DNA of 64,000 nt from Prinia subflava (Eukaryota; Chordata; Aves; Passeriformes; Cisticolidae), in NCBI RefSeq assembly GCF_021018805.1, contig NC_086266.1, positions 8,494,001-8,558,000 of the forward strand. The letters are read 5' to 3'. The translations under genes were made by a program, and so were the position numbers. The first letter of the stretch is position 1. Every line of letters starts with the position of its first letter. Under the pieces are notes generated by a model. The model saw nothing but the letters and a program-made list of their open reading frames with translations. It did no database searches and was not told where the DNA came from. This document shows positions 1 through 37,159 of this stretch, one piece after another.

Positions 1-1
1 G

Positions 2-535
2 GAGGATATTGGGGAAATCATGGGAACCACTGATAAAGAAGATGGTGATGATGGTGATGATGATGGTGATGATGATGGTGATGATGATGGTGATGATGGT
101 GATGCAGAGCAAGACGGGCTTGTGGAAGATGAAGCTGAGGAGTGCACTGGGGAATCTGCTGAGCCTGAAGAAGAACCTACTGGAGAAACACTTGATACAA
201 GTGAAGAGTCCTCCCACACAGACAGTGTGGAAACTGAGCAGTCTGAGGCAGAGGAGACTGAGTCATCTCAGGAGGAATCCATGGGTGATACCGAGCTCCA
301 GTCAGGCGAGCAGATTGACTACTTCACCCAGGAAAGCAGCTCTGAAAACGGCATTGGGCAGAGTTCTCCTGCTGCAGATTATGACACCTTGGTACACAAT
401 GGGAAGAAACTTCAGAATGATGGAAAACTCCAGGAGGCATTGGACTGCTTCCTGCAAGCTCTTGACATAAAAAGTGGAGATCCTGAAGTTATGCTTCTGA
501 CTCTGAACTTGTACAGACAGCTGGCCCAGAAGTGA
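2..535 (+). CDS. ERCC6L: ERCC6L (PICH) DNA translocase, C-terminal part of last exon
   Basis: This is the 3'-terminal coding piece of ERCC6L/PICH, an SNF2-family double-stranded DNA translocase. In the family it binds ultrafine anaphase bridges and works with PLK1 and BLM in mitosis. Only the C-terminus is in the window: the frame is already open at base 2 and stops with TGA at 533-535. The first third is an Asp/Gly run encoded by a gat/ggt repeat, followed by a long Glu/Ser/Thr-rich acidic stretch. The last ~50 residues (YDTLVHNGKKLQNDGK through ALDIKSGDPEVMLLTLNLYRQ) match the C-terminal TPR-like block of vertebrate ERCC6L, including the ALDIKS-DPEVML core. The helicase motor lies outside the window. 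The methionine at base 20 is internal and is not a start. Identification rests on the C-terminal block and on the PIN4/NHSL2 neighbours. Confidence 0.9.
   Translation, partial: EDIGEIMGTTDKEDGDDGDDDGDDDGDDDGDDGDAEQDGLVEDEAEECTGESAEPEEEPTGETLDTSEESSHTDSVETEQSEAEETESSQEESMGDTELQSGEQIDYFTQESSSENGIGQSSPAADYDTLVHNGKKLQNDGKLQEALDCFLQALDIKSGDPEVMLLTLNLYRQLAQK
20..115 (+). repeat. Trinucleotide gat/ggt repeat coding for an Asp/Gly tract
   Basis: Imperfect gatgatggt units in the ERCC6L reading frame encode repeated D-D-G / D-D-D-G blocks. Because the unit is a multiple of three, length changes would not break the frame. Confidence 0.85.
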
Positions 536-780
536 CATGCATGTGGCTCTGTGAAGGCAGTCTGGCTGTTCCTTGTTACCATGTGTCTGTACCACGGCCC
601 TGGGATCCCTGAGCCAGCTCCAGGCTTGTGCTTGCCATATGACATGTGATAGAGCAAATTCAGCACCTCCTGCTTGAGGAACCAGTCCAAACATCCAGGT
701 GTTGGATGCTGGGGAGGGAACTTCACTGTGTAGTCAGCTCACAAAGGTGAAAATGGTTCATGTTCTTGTCTGGTTATTTA

Positions 781-786
781 ATTAAA
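781..786 (+). terminator. Candidate ERCC6L poly(A) signal (ATTAAA)
   Basis: ATTAAA lies about 245 bases after the ERCC6L stop in a locally AT-rich stretch, the usual place for a short 3' UTR to end. ATTAAA is the commonest variant of AATAAA. No cDNA evidence is available here. Confidence 0.5.
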
Positions 787-989
787 AAGAATGGTATTGT
801 TGATGTCTAAACCCCTCTCCATGCTGACAGCCCTGGCATCACCTTTCTATCCTCCAGGTTCTCCTGGTCCTCTCCCCTGAGAAGATGTGGACAGCACAGT
901 CCCGTGGCCACTGTACAGCCCAGCCTTGGGCTGTTGTTGTTCCTACCTCATGGGTTTTAAATTAGCCAATTTGCGTGCCTGAAGGTCAC

Positions 990-1840
990 CCCCCATTTGG
1001 GTGCCTCAAAGACCTCAAGTTCCAACCTTTGCCACAAGCAGGGACTCCTTCTGCTAGACCAGGTTATTCCAAGCCTGGCCTTCCATGGATAGGGCAGCCA
1101 CAGCTTCTCTGGGCAACCTGTGCCAGTGTTCTATCACCCTCACAGGGTGAAGAGTGAATTTCTTCCCAGTATTCCTTCTAACCCTGCCCTCTTAGCCTGA
1201 ATCCATTACTCCATATCTCATCATTCCAGTTCTGGATGAAGAGTCCCTCTCTGTCTCCCTTGCCAGCCCCCTCAGATACTGAAATGTGCTATGAGGTTGT
1301 CCACACAACCTTCCTCAGGCTGAACAGCCTGAAAAGCCCCAACTCTCTCAGCCTTTCTTCCCAGGGGAGATGCTCCAGTCCTCTTATCAACTCCATGGCC
1401 TCTTCTGGACTTGCTCCAACAGTTCCGTGTCCTTTTTATGCTGGGGTCCCCAAAACAGTATGCAGGACTCTAGCCAGGATCTTGGGAGTACAGAGTAGAG
1501 GGGGAGAATCCCCTCCCTCACCTGCTGCCCACATTCCTTTGGGTGCAGCCCAGGACATGGGGGGTTTCTGGTCTGAGAACACTCACTGCAGGCTCATGGA
1601 GAGTTTTTCATTAACTATCACCCCCAATCCCTTCTCCCAGGGCTGCTCTCAGTCCCTTCTCTGCCCTATCTGCATTTGTGCCTGGTAATGCCCTGACCCA
1701 TGTAGAACCTTGTACTTTTCCTGTGGTCTCACCTCTCCAGCATGTCCAGGTCCCTCTGGATCCGTCCTTCCCTGCTAGTGTGTGATCACACCACACAGCT
1801 CAGTGTTGTCAGCAAACTGGCTGAGAAGACCTCAGTCCCA
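990..1840 (-). mobile_element. Old CR1 LINE fragment (3' UTR and adjoining region)
   Basis: The stretch reads as a diverged antisense CR1. It contains ttccaacc, then ccaggttattcc-type text, then gcagccacagcttctctgggcaacctg, then ctgaacagcctgaaaagccc, and near the right end ctcagtgttgtcagcaaactggctgag, which corresponds to the CR1 'gtcatcagcaaact' segment. The terminal attctatg repeats are not preserved on the left edge. Both boundaries are approximate. It sits in the spacer between the converging ERCC6L and PIN4 genes. Confidence 0.75.
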
Positions 1841-3124
1841 CAAACCAGCAGCTCAAAAACTCCTGGTTCTGGCTTTGAGTGACTCTGCCCCTCACCAACA
1901 CAGCCTCAGTCTGGTGTGCTTGTCACTGGTACTGACTCCTGCCAGTCTCACCTGGTGACAAGCACAGCAGCAGATATGGATGTTTCCTTGTGCCATGGCA
2001 TGCTGCCTTCTGCAATACTACACTGTAGCACAGGACACCACACCTGGCTGAGCTGTGCAGTCTGGGAGAGGAGCTCTTTGTACTTGGAACCACAGCAAAC
2101 ATGGATCTAATTCTGCTGGTGCAGTTGTGTCAATGTGCTTTTGCTAAAAGAAAGAACAGAGCTCTGGTAGCCTGGAAACAAGTGGTTTATTAACAGAGCA
2201 CCATTACACTGGGCAGTGTTTGCTCTGGGCAGCCTGTCTGCCCTCCATAGCAAGCCATTCACTGGCTTCTCTGAGCATTCCATATTTAGCAAAACCAACA
2301 CCCTGAAAAGGGAGAGAAGAGAAGGACCTTTTATTCTTTGATGTTTTCTCCTCATCTCCAAGCTCTGTGCATGGTGCTCACCTGTAAACAAAGCTGGTGC
2401 CTGTTGCTGGAGCTGTAGCAGGTTTGAGGGCTCTGTGGGCTGGATTCCTGAGATGGCAGGAACCTTGCTGAACTGCTTCCCTTGTATACCCCACAGCATG
2501 GGGAGGGGACAGAAAGTAGAACACAAGTGTTTGGTGGCTTTTTTTCTTATTCAAACCTGAGTTACCCAGTTTCTTCCTCCAGTTCTGAGTGGACAAAGTA
2601 GAGCTGTAGGAAGAGGTGAGTCTGTGCTCAGGAGAGCTCTTCCTTCCTGTCCCCAGTGCCCTTCCCTGCCTGGCCTGACCCTGCTCCAGTGTTACCCTCC
2701 ACTGAAGGGACTGTCCTGCAACCCTGGAGCACAACCTGCACCATGGGAACTGTTTGCACCCTCCTGGGGAGGATAGAGATGGAGACCAAGCCCTGGGATC
2801 CCCTCTGTCCCTTTCTGCATAATTTCTGTTTGCAGATAAAAGCCTGAGCAACTCATTCCGCTGACAGACCATTATCTCCACAGCAGGAGATAAAGAGGCT
2901 GGCCTGCCAAGCAACAGAGACTTCAACATCTCTAAAAGGCTCTTGTTTCACCCTTCCCAGGGACACTTTACCTCTCCAGGCAGGGCCCTGCTCTGCCAGC
3001 ACAGTGGCAGGGACAGCCATCTGCTTCCAGGCATGTTGCTGGTTGTGCCCGACTTGCTCCAAGGCCAAGGTATCTGGGACTTGGGATTCAAGCAGTCAAC
3101 AAGGTCATCATGGTCATTCACATT
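1841..3124. other. ERCC6L-PIN4 tail-to-tail spacer, no gene seen
   Basis: Both flanking genes end here. Open frames on both strands are short and have no recognisable domain or splice structure. On the minus strand AATAAA occurs at 2186-2191 and at 2330-2335 (seen as tttatt on plus). Either could end a longer PIN4 transcript. Confidence 0.5.
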
Positions 3125-3129
3125 TTATT
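3124..3129 (-). terminator. AATAAA overlapping the PIN4 stop codon
   Basis: The last codons AGA AAA TAA A contain AATAAA at 3129-3124 on the minus strand. If it is used, the 3' UTR would be only about 10-30 bases. The downstream minus-strand AATAAA copies near 2330 and 2186 are alternatives. Confidence 0.45.
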
Positions 3130-3283
3130 TTCTGCCTTCCACCATGATAATGTGGTATCCAAACTTGGTCTTGACGGGAGGGTCCGTGTACACGGGCTTG
3201 TCCATGCTGCTCACAGGCAGGGCAAATGCTGCCTCCTGGAATGGTCCCACCATGGAGCCTCTGGTCATCCAGCCCAGGTCTCC
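3125..3283 (-). CDS. PIN4: PIN4 coding exon 4 (terminal)
   Basis: Acceptor ttcctgcag|GGAGAC. It encodes 52 residues from GDLGWMTRG to MVEGRK, then TAA at 3125-3127. Confidence 0.95.
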
Positions 3284-3938
3284 CTGCAGGAAAGGACCAT
3301 TGGGGTTAAGCTTTGAGACTCAGAGCAGGTGATGTGGCCATGGGACGGGTCCTGCTGGTGACGAGCATAACCCAGGCTCCTGCAGCTGCTGCCCCGTCCC
3401 GGGTGCAGCACTCACTCACCCCTTGCCTGGCCTTGTCCTCACTGTACTGTGCCGCCACCTCGCTAAAGCGCTGCCCGGACTTCAGCTTCTCCATAGCCTC
3501 CATGGCCCGGCCGTGCTTCTCGCACAGGATGTGCCGAACCTGAGGGGGAGGGCAGCGGAGCTGTGGCAAGCGGGGCCACCGGGCGGGACGAGCCTCCAGC
3601 TGCTGGAGCAGAGAACCCGCACCCCGCCTGGCCCCCGCGGCCCCCGACGCTCACCTTGACGGCGCTGCCGCCTCCCTTCGGGCCCTGTGCTTTGCCCTCG
3701 CTGCTGCCGCCGCCGCCGCTGTCGCCGCCTGTGAACCGAGCACCCTGACACCGGCCCCATCCCTGCCGCCCCTGCCAGGCTCTGAGACTGTCTCGGCGCC
3801 CACCAGCCCCAGGCCCGGTCCCGGTGTCGCCCCCACCACGCTCAGGCCCGGTCCCGGCCGGTCCCGGGGCCGGCCCGGTGCCGCCCAGCCCCACTCACCC
3901 TTCCCGGCTTTGCCGCCGCCTTTCCCTTTAGGCGCCAT
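3125..3938 (-). CDS. PIN4: PIN4 parvulin-type peptidyl-prolyl cis/trans isomerase (Par14), complete, 4 exons
   Basis: Complete PIN4, coding exons 3899-3938, 3655-3728, 3420-3539 and 3125-3283 on the minus strand. Together they give 130 aa, against 131 in human. PIN4 is a parvulin prolyl isomerase found in nucleolus, nucleus and cytoplasm, linked to ribosome biogenesis and DNA binding. Residues 1-37 are a flexible basic Gly/Lys-rich tail ([14 protein letters not shown]..., then KAQGPKGGG), the DNA-binding region in the family. Residues 38-130 are the parvulin fold: [10 protein letters not shown] (38-47), [20 protein letters not shown] spanning exons 3-4, the [14 protein letters not shown] segment and [13 protein letters not shown] at the end. 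The conserved histidines in VRHIL and FGYHII and the Asp in GDLGW are present. All introns are GT-AG and phases match (1, 0, 0). The start is fixed by the MAPKGK N-terminus in a CpG island. Transcription is towards ERCC6L. Confidence 0.97.
3420..3539 (-). CDS. PIN4: PIN4 coding exon 3
   Basis: Acceptor ccctcag|GTTCGG and donor CAAGGG|gtgagtg. Exactly 40 codons, phase 0 at both ends, encoding the first half of the parvulin fold from VRHILCEK to EDKARQG. Confidence 0.95.
3655..3728 (-). CDS. PIN4: PIN4 coding exon 2
   Basis: Acceptor ttcacag|GC before 3728 and donor GTCAAG|gtgagc after 3655. It encodes the Gly/Ser linker and [13 protein letters not shown]. The two leading bases complete codon 14. 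Confidence 0.93.
3899..3938 (-). CDS. PIN4: PIN4 coding exon 1
   Basis: ATG at 3936-3938. The donor AAGG|gtgagtg follows 3899. It encodes the basic 13-residue start and leaves one base (G) of codon 14. Confidence 0.93.
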
Positions 3939-4150
3939 CTTACCGCCGTAAGTCCCCGCCCTGCCCCAGGCCCCCAGCTGCCCGCGCCGTGCCGGCAGGG
4001 AGCGGTCGCGCGGGGCCGCGGCACCCGGGGCCGTGCTTGCCCGTGGGGGGGGCTGGCCCCACCCGGCACACAGGGCTGCGTTCGGCACCCTCGGCCGTAC
4101 CCAGCGCCCGCCCAGGGCTGTCCCCAACACGCAGGGCTGTCGCCCTCATC

Positions 4151-6821
4151 CATCCCACCTGCCCCAGAATGCCAAGGCCACTCCCAGTCCACCCCTCCAC
4201 ACTTCCAGTCCTCCCCCAGGCCTGTACCCAGTGCCCAGCGCTGTCCCCAGCACGAGGGCTGACCCCAGCAGTCCCCCGGGCTGTCCCTGTCCCTCATATC
4301 CACCCCACCTGTCCCCGAGACGCCAAATCCATCCCCACCTCCCCACACCATCCCCGGCCCCAATGCCCAGCCTGGGCTGTCTCTGACACCTCAGGTGTCC
4401 CCGCGCCCCTCCCTCAGAGCCACTGGGGACACACGAGTGCGCGGCAGACACTTCGAAAGGTCCCAGCTGATGAGGCCGGGTTCCCCTCGAGCCAGCCAGG
4501 GGTGTCAGGGGCCGCCCACCTCCCCAGCACCCCTCCCTCAACAGCCCAAAGAAGCACAGGCACAGGCGGGCAGCAGGGAGCACTTTACCAAGCTGGCGAG
4601 ATAAAAAGTACAACATTCCATAGTTGGCACCTTGGCGGCCCCCACCCCAGGGCAGGGATGTTCTGCTGGCCAGGCTCTTCCCGGGACCCCACTGCCTTCT
4701 GCCTTCCAGCGGAACAGCCGCAGCCAGAGGGAGCAGGGAGCGAGTGGCCAGGGACGAGCATTCAGCCAGGAGGAGCCCCACGAAGAGCATGTTCCTTCAG
4801 CCAGGGAAATTAGGATCTCCATCCCATGGCCAATCTCCATCGCACAGCCGATCTCTATTCCATGGCCAATTTCTGTCCATCTGACCCTCTTGAACATTTC
4901 TCCCCTGCAGCTCCAGCTGCCAGTGGTGCTGGGGGTGTTGCAGGGGGGTCCCTGACCTGTGCTTGTTCCTAGCCCCTTTTGCCGGCTCTGTCCCTGGTTT
5001 CCTGAGCAGTCATGTGCAAAATGTACCCGTCCCCAGAGCTTCCCAAGCTGTACCCTGGCCCCATCCTGCGCCAGCACCTTGCCACTGGCTGGGGCCATGG
5101 GATGGGGGTGAAATGTGGACATTCATTAGAGCTTTTTTTGTGGGGGCTTTTTTTTCCTTTTTTTTCTTTTTATTTTTTTTTTTTTCCTGAGTTTCTCAGC
5201 CTGGCTCTTAATTACAGGCTTAAATCTGCAGCCCTGGGAGAGGAAAAGGAGAGATGGGTGAGTACCAGGACAGAAGAGAGGGGAACCAACTGGAGCCTCA
5301 GTGGGATCAGATCCAGGGTGGGGATAAGGATGGGGAAGTGTTTGCCTGGGCTGTGCTGCCCGGGGATGTAGACCTCCTGGTGGGGCAGAGACCTCCAGAG
5401 CAGCCCAGGCCCCTTGGAGGGACACTGAAGCACCACTGTGGTGCCCTGCTGCTGCCTGGACCCACTGCACCACTTCCCACTAGCACAGGAGGGCTGGAGT
5501 GTGTTGGAAATACATTAAGAAATCAAGCAGAAATTGCCCTTAACACTGTTTCTTTGTCAGCCATGGCTGGCTCTTCCTGTTTCTCTGGGCGCATGGCCGT
5601 GCTTGTGCTCAGAGCTTGTTTCCTCCCCACACCATGGCTCTGTTACTGGCTGCTGGGCCCCCATGCTGGAGCCAGGCCAGGAAGGGCAAGAGGGGGTGAG
5701 GAGGGTAAATCCCACCCAAGGACATGCAAACCCTCCTCCATGGCCCTGTGCACATGCCCTGATGGCATGTGTCCCTCTTTGCCTTGCTCAGGTCCCTGGT
5801 GGCAAGTGGGCATGGGTGAGTGGTGGGAAACCCTGAGGGGATCCAGGAGTCACCAGGGAGGTGGCTCAGCTGATGTCCATCTGGATTCCAGCCACCATCT
5901 CGGTACCATCCCAGGACCTCTGGTGGCTAGGGCAGCAGAGGAAGTTGTCGCAGAGTCTGGCGGGGAGATGCAGGAGGCAGAGCTGGGGACGAGCTTCCTT
6001 CCCATGGCACAGCACCCCCATCGCCCCAGCCAGCAGCTGGGTGCAGGACCCCTGGCGCGGGGGCTGGCAGGGAGTGGGGTGGCTGCTGGACCCCTGTGCA
6101 GTGAGGCCAGGGGTCTGGCACTGGAGGCAACCATGGGGGTTTGTTTTTGGACTGAGAGCTGAGGAGCTCCAAAATGCAGCATTTTGGGGGCTTTCAAGGG
6201 GTAGGGGTTTGGCCTGAGGTGGTGGTGCTGGCTGCGGACGCCGGGTGCCAGTTCCCTGTGACAGGGAGGATGCTCAGGGCAATGACAGGGAACCTCCTCC
6301 TGTGACTCTTCGAAAGCAACCGCAGATCCAGCCGAACCCCTGGTGTCTTCCCAAAGTGCATCTGTGTGTCCTGCTGAATTCAGCCAGGGTATCTCTGCAT
6401 GGGAAACTCAAGGTACAATGTCAAAGGGAAGAGAATCAAACATCACCACCACTGTGCATTAGAAAAGCTGTTTAAAGTACCACATGCCGAAGGGACCAAA
6501 GAGTCTCACGCTGCTTCGCTGCAGGCATGGGGCAACACTGGGGGCTGTGATCCTGGTCTGCTTCCTGGGCAGGAGCTTTCAATCCCAGGAGCTGGCTCAG
6601 CCAGGGCCAATTCCAGCTGCTTCCCTCGAGGGAAGGGCCCAGAGTCATGAGGGCTTGGGTTCCAGCCACTGTCTCTTGCCAGCAGCTCTCAAAATAAGGA
6701 AAAAAAGCCTAAGAACCTGCCAGCAGGATACAGGAGCTCCCCAGCAGCCAGGACAGCCCTTTGCAGCAGCGCTCCCTCTGCAGCCATCGCCACCCCTCCA
6801 GCTGGAGGGACCCCTGTGTGG
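4151..6821. other. PIN4-NHSL2 spacer and probable NHSL2 3' UTR
   Basis: No further gene is recognisable. PIN4 starts at the left and NHSL2 ends at 6822, both minus strand. The NHSL2 3' UTR should run leftward from 6821. The first clear minus-strand AATAAA inside an A-rich tract (t-rich on plus) is at 5169-5174, which would make a 3' UTR of about 1.65 kb. Three imperfect ~20-bp units (ccatggccaatctccat type) occur at about 4815-4875. Long open frames such as 5254-6162 (+) show no conserved features. Confidence 0.4.
5169..5174 (-). terminator. Candidate NHSL2 poly(A) signal in an A-rich tract
   Basis: AATAAA on minus (tttatt on plus) sits inside a long T-rich run at about 5130-5186 on plus. 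It could be a genuine NHSL2 end, or simply a homopolymer tract such as an old retroposed tail. Confidence 0.3.
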
Positions 6822-33700
<26,879 letters not shown>

Positions 33701-33773
33701 AGCGCCGTCTCCAGCTGCAGCCGTCCCTCCTGTGCTGAGACCGGGGGCCTGAGGGCCCTCCCCGAGTCCTGCC

Positions 33774-33803
33774 CCGGGCTCCCCGGGCTCCCCGGGCTCC
33801 AGG
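33774..33803. repeat. Short gggctcccc tandem repeat
   Basis: Three copies of a 9-base unit in the NHSL2 upstream flank. Confidence 0.7.
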
Positions 33804-34318
33804 GCTTCAGTGTCCCTCGAGATGGGCACCGCCAAGCAGCTGCCTCCAGACAGGCCCTTAATCCCGCACTTCCCCCTTATTTCCCTTGGGTGTTCCTGCT
33901 GCAGCAGCTGCTCCCTCCCCGTCTTCCCTGCTGCAACTCCTACTAAAGTCAGAGTCTGGGTGGCCCCGGGGTGACACCAGGGTGCACTAGGGATGTCCTG
34001 GCTGCCCAACCCCGGGGAGAGCCAGGCTGCATGGCTCCTGGCAGCAGTGACGGCAGCAGCAAAAGCTGGGAGAAGAGTAGCTGTGGTGGGTGTAACTTTC
34101 AATCCAGATGGCCCCGCACGCCATCCAGATTCCCAGCAGCTCCAGTTGCCTGGGACAGAGCAGGACTAGAATTCCTGCTGGGAATTTCCTGTGTTCCCGT
34201 TTCTCCCTGCATGGTGAACCTCAGCTGGACTCCTGAACTATTTCTCCTCTGCTTGGGTTTGTGTAAATGTTTGTGCATCCAAACCCAGCTCCATGGGGCT
34301 GCTACCACTGAAAACTAT

Positions 34319-34428
34319 CCCTTTCCCTTTCCCTTTCCCTTTCCCTTTCCCTTTCCCTTTCCCTTTCCCTTTCCCTTTCCCTTTCCCTTTCCCTTTCCCT
34401 TTCCCTTTCCCTTTCCCTTTCCCTTTCC
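34319..34428. repeat. Pure (CCCTTT)n hexamer satellite
   Basis: About 110 bases of uninterrupted ccctttccc... (gggaaa on the other strand), roughly 18 copies, ending at cttctccccttt. The pure polypyrimidine/polypurine bias makes open frames such as repeated KG on minus and PF on plus, which are not genes. Confidence 0.97.
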
Positions 34429-34439
34429 TTCTCCCCTTT

Positions 34440-35330
34440 TCCCTTTCAGCTTCATGCGGTGCCCTGAGCTCCTCTCTATGCAAAGAACTGAGCAACATCT
34501 CCTGCACGGTCTTGGAGCTCTCCCATGTTGTCATTCCCTGGGCTGATGGACTGATGGCAGTGGTTGCCACCTGCCTGGATGAAATCGAGGCAGAAGGAGC
34601 TGAGGAGTGCTCTGTTCCCAGCACAGATGGGGAAACTGAGGCACAACGTCACACCCCGCTAGGACATGGGGAGGATGAATTCAGCCCGATTCTCTTGGCT
34701 TGCGCAGCCTCAACCATGAATCATCATCTGGGGAGGGAGAGCATCTGGAGCCCATCAGGGCTCTGCTCACTCCTCATTCCCAGCCCACCCGCCCTTTCCA
34801 GCACTGACCTCTCGTCCTGCCAGCCAAGAAGGAACACTTGGACAGTGTTTTTTCAACACAGATCAGTGTGTCTTGAAATTCAAGCACGAGGTCTAAACTG
34901 TCCTCCCCAGCAGCCGCAACACCCACTTGGACACTGTCCTGCTGGTCAGAGCAAGGACAACCAAACCTGCTGAAATGGGAATTCATTCTATTTTTGGTCT
35001 GGTTTTCAGGTGGTTTCCTCTTGTTCTGCCTGATGATGGAGGTTTGTCGTGGCAGCAATGCCCAGGTTGTAAGGCTGGCTTAGCAAGGAGGATTTTAAGC
35101 CAGGTAAGCACAAAGGGCTTTTCCTTTTGCATTCTGTGTGCCATTGCCTCGTTCCCAAACCTTTTTCTGTAGCTGGAGAGGTGTGAACACCTTGCCATTG
35201 AGTGCAAGCTGAGATCCAGACTCTGGGAGCCAAGGGATTCATAAAACCATAGCGTAGTGCAAAACCTCAATAAATGACAAAAATCTGGTCGCTTAGCGAC
35301 TTAAACTGGCTTTTTTTTTTTTTTCTTTCC
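34440..35330. other. Intergenic, nothing recognisable
   Basis: No exon, repeat family or RNA gene seen. Confidence 0.5.
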
Positions 35331-35559
35331 TAAAAGGATTGTGTTTTCTTGAAGTTTTCCGTCAAATATTTAGCATGAGAAAATTACAAGGGCCCTTTCC
35401 GCGTGAAGTAAACTGCACCATGAAGTCACCACATTATCCCCGCTGGACTGGGGTCGGCCAGGGTGGGAGGGCTGGAAACGAGGAGCCACAGCCTCGTGGT
35501 GGCTCTGGAGCTGTGGATAGCCCCCAGGGAGAAATCCCGGGAGGAGCAGTGCCAGAGCA

Positions 35560-35860
35560 CTGTTTTGGTTCTCGGCGGGGCCGGAGCCCTTGGCGTGGGC
35601 AGAGCCGGGGCGCAGGGGCTGCTCCGGGCGGCCGCTGCTGTGCCGGATGCGCGGAGCCCTGCGCGGGGATCGGCGGGCTCGGCATCCCGTGGGAAACAGC
35701 TCCGCTGGCCGGCGGCCGGGCAGGAGCGAGGCCAGTTCTGCAAACACTGATTACAACCAGATGTCGCAGGCATTGCTGCCCTGCTCTGGGTCCGCCCCGC
35801 CCCGCGGAGAGCGCTCCCTCCGGGACGGGGACACGCCGTGCCCAGAGGGGACACCTCGGC
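35560..35860. promoter_or_regulatory. Small CpG island without an assigned gene
   Basis: A GC-rich block with frequent CpG (cggcggggccggag, ggcggccgctgctg and ccccgccccgcgg) lies 2.3 kb upstream of NHSL2 exon 1. It could be a further NHSL2 promoter, or the promoter of an unannotated transcript on either strand. Confidence 0.45.
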
Positions 35861-36559
35861 TGGGATTTGTGGGGCTTTGGTGGAGTCTCACTGGGTGGAG
35901 GGGGTCAGGGGATGGTGGTGCCCAGACCCCGGAGGGGGTCAACAGGAGGTCCTGACCTTCTTCTCGATTTGTCCTGAGGATACCACTGCCTCTGCCTTGT
36001 GTCTTCTCACTGAACATCTGGTGATTGAGCGAGGATCACTGGCTCTTCACACAACTGCCTGTCCCATTTACCATGCTGGTAAATCCAGAGCAGCGTCATT
36101 GGTCGGACCAACCCCAAAGGGTTCAGTGCCAGCCAAATTCTCTGCTTTTGCAGAACTGCTTCTTACTACTCCAGTACCTTCGGCGCCAGGGCAACCCTCA
36201 CCTGGAGCCCAGAGCCGTGCAGGTGAGCCAAGCGTGGCTCCTCATGGAGTTTCTGATGGGAGCTGCTCCAGCTGCCTCACCACCCTCACCAGAGGCTTAG
36301 TCGTGCTGCACGGATGCTGGAACAACCCCGTGCCTAGCGCGGGGACCCTTCTGGCCTCTCAGTGCCCACTGGAGGGTGCTCTCTGCCAAGATTTGCACGG
36401 TGGATGCTTCTCAGCAGCTCTTGGAGGGGAAAAAAATAAGGGACGGGTTGAAGCAGTTTTGGTGGGAGCTGTGAGAGACAGCACTGGACCCTGCTGGGCA
36501 CCACGCAGCATCCCCACCGCAGTCACATGCCCCAGGACCAGGTCCTGGCCCCGTTTTCT

Positions 36560-36574
36560 CCCCCCCCCCCCCCC
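36560..36574 (+). repeat. Poly(C) run
   Basis: Fifteen consecutive C residues. Confidence 0.9.
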
Positions 36575-36800
36575 ACATGCTGATTTGTCCTCCCAGGCTC
36601 TGCTGTGGGGCAGTGATTCTGTGGGGCAGTGGCTGAGGCTGCTCCATGAGCCTGAGCCGTGGGTAAACACCTCCAGCCCACGCTGCATGGCTATGCCCTC
36701 TCTGTGGCCTCAGAGCTCACTGCCTTGGAGCCTGTGTTCCTGTGCCTCCCAGGGCACCCTTTCTGGTGCCTCTGGCAAGTCCATTTCCTGCTCCAAAGCC

Positions 36801-36839
36801 CTGCAGCTCCTGCAGCTCCTGCAGCTCCTGCAGCTCCTC
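36801..36839. repeat. ctgcagctc 9-bp tandem repeat
   Basis: Four near-perfect copies. Confidence 0.9.
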
Positions 36840-37159
36840 TGCTCTCCCTGTGTCTCCTCCAGCCACCCCGTGCAGTGGTGCCAAGCAGATCCAGCATGGA
36901 CACACAGGCTGCCAGGGCCATGGGTCTGTTCAGACAGATCCCAGGGCCCAGGACACTGAGGCAGGAAAAGGAACAACACCTGGGATAAAGATTTTCTCCC
37001 ACACAATTTCCTTTATTTCCCAAGTTACACACAGGTTTTTCGGAACTTCATCTCAGTAATGTGAAATATCCCAAACCAGGCCCCAGCTCCCACCACCTCC
37101 CAGTCCCTGCCTTCCTGCTAAAAATTAATTGGCACAGCCAATACCCAAAGGGTGTCTCC

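Larger units (their letters stand above)
3560..4150 (-). promoter_or_regulatory. CpG island / PIN4 promoter
   Basis: Very high G+C with many CpG dinucleotides covers PIN4 exons 1-2 and the bases upstream of its ATG. No TATA box is obvious. This is typical of a housekeeping CpG promoter. The long open frames on both strands here are an effect of the GC content. Confidence 0.7.

Noticed and set aside
3989..4813. 274-residue plus-strand frame next to PIN4
   Set aside because: CpG-island composition on the strand opposite PIN4. Pro/Ala/Arg-rich with no conserved feature.
5254..6162. 302-residue plus-strand frame
   Set aside because: Antisense to the probable NHSL2 3' UTR, low conservation character and no domain.
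34238..34624. Lys/Gly-repeat minus-strand frame
   Set aside because: Direct translation of the (CCCTTT)n satellite.
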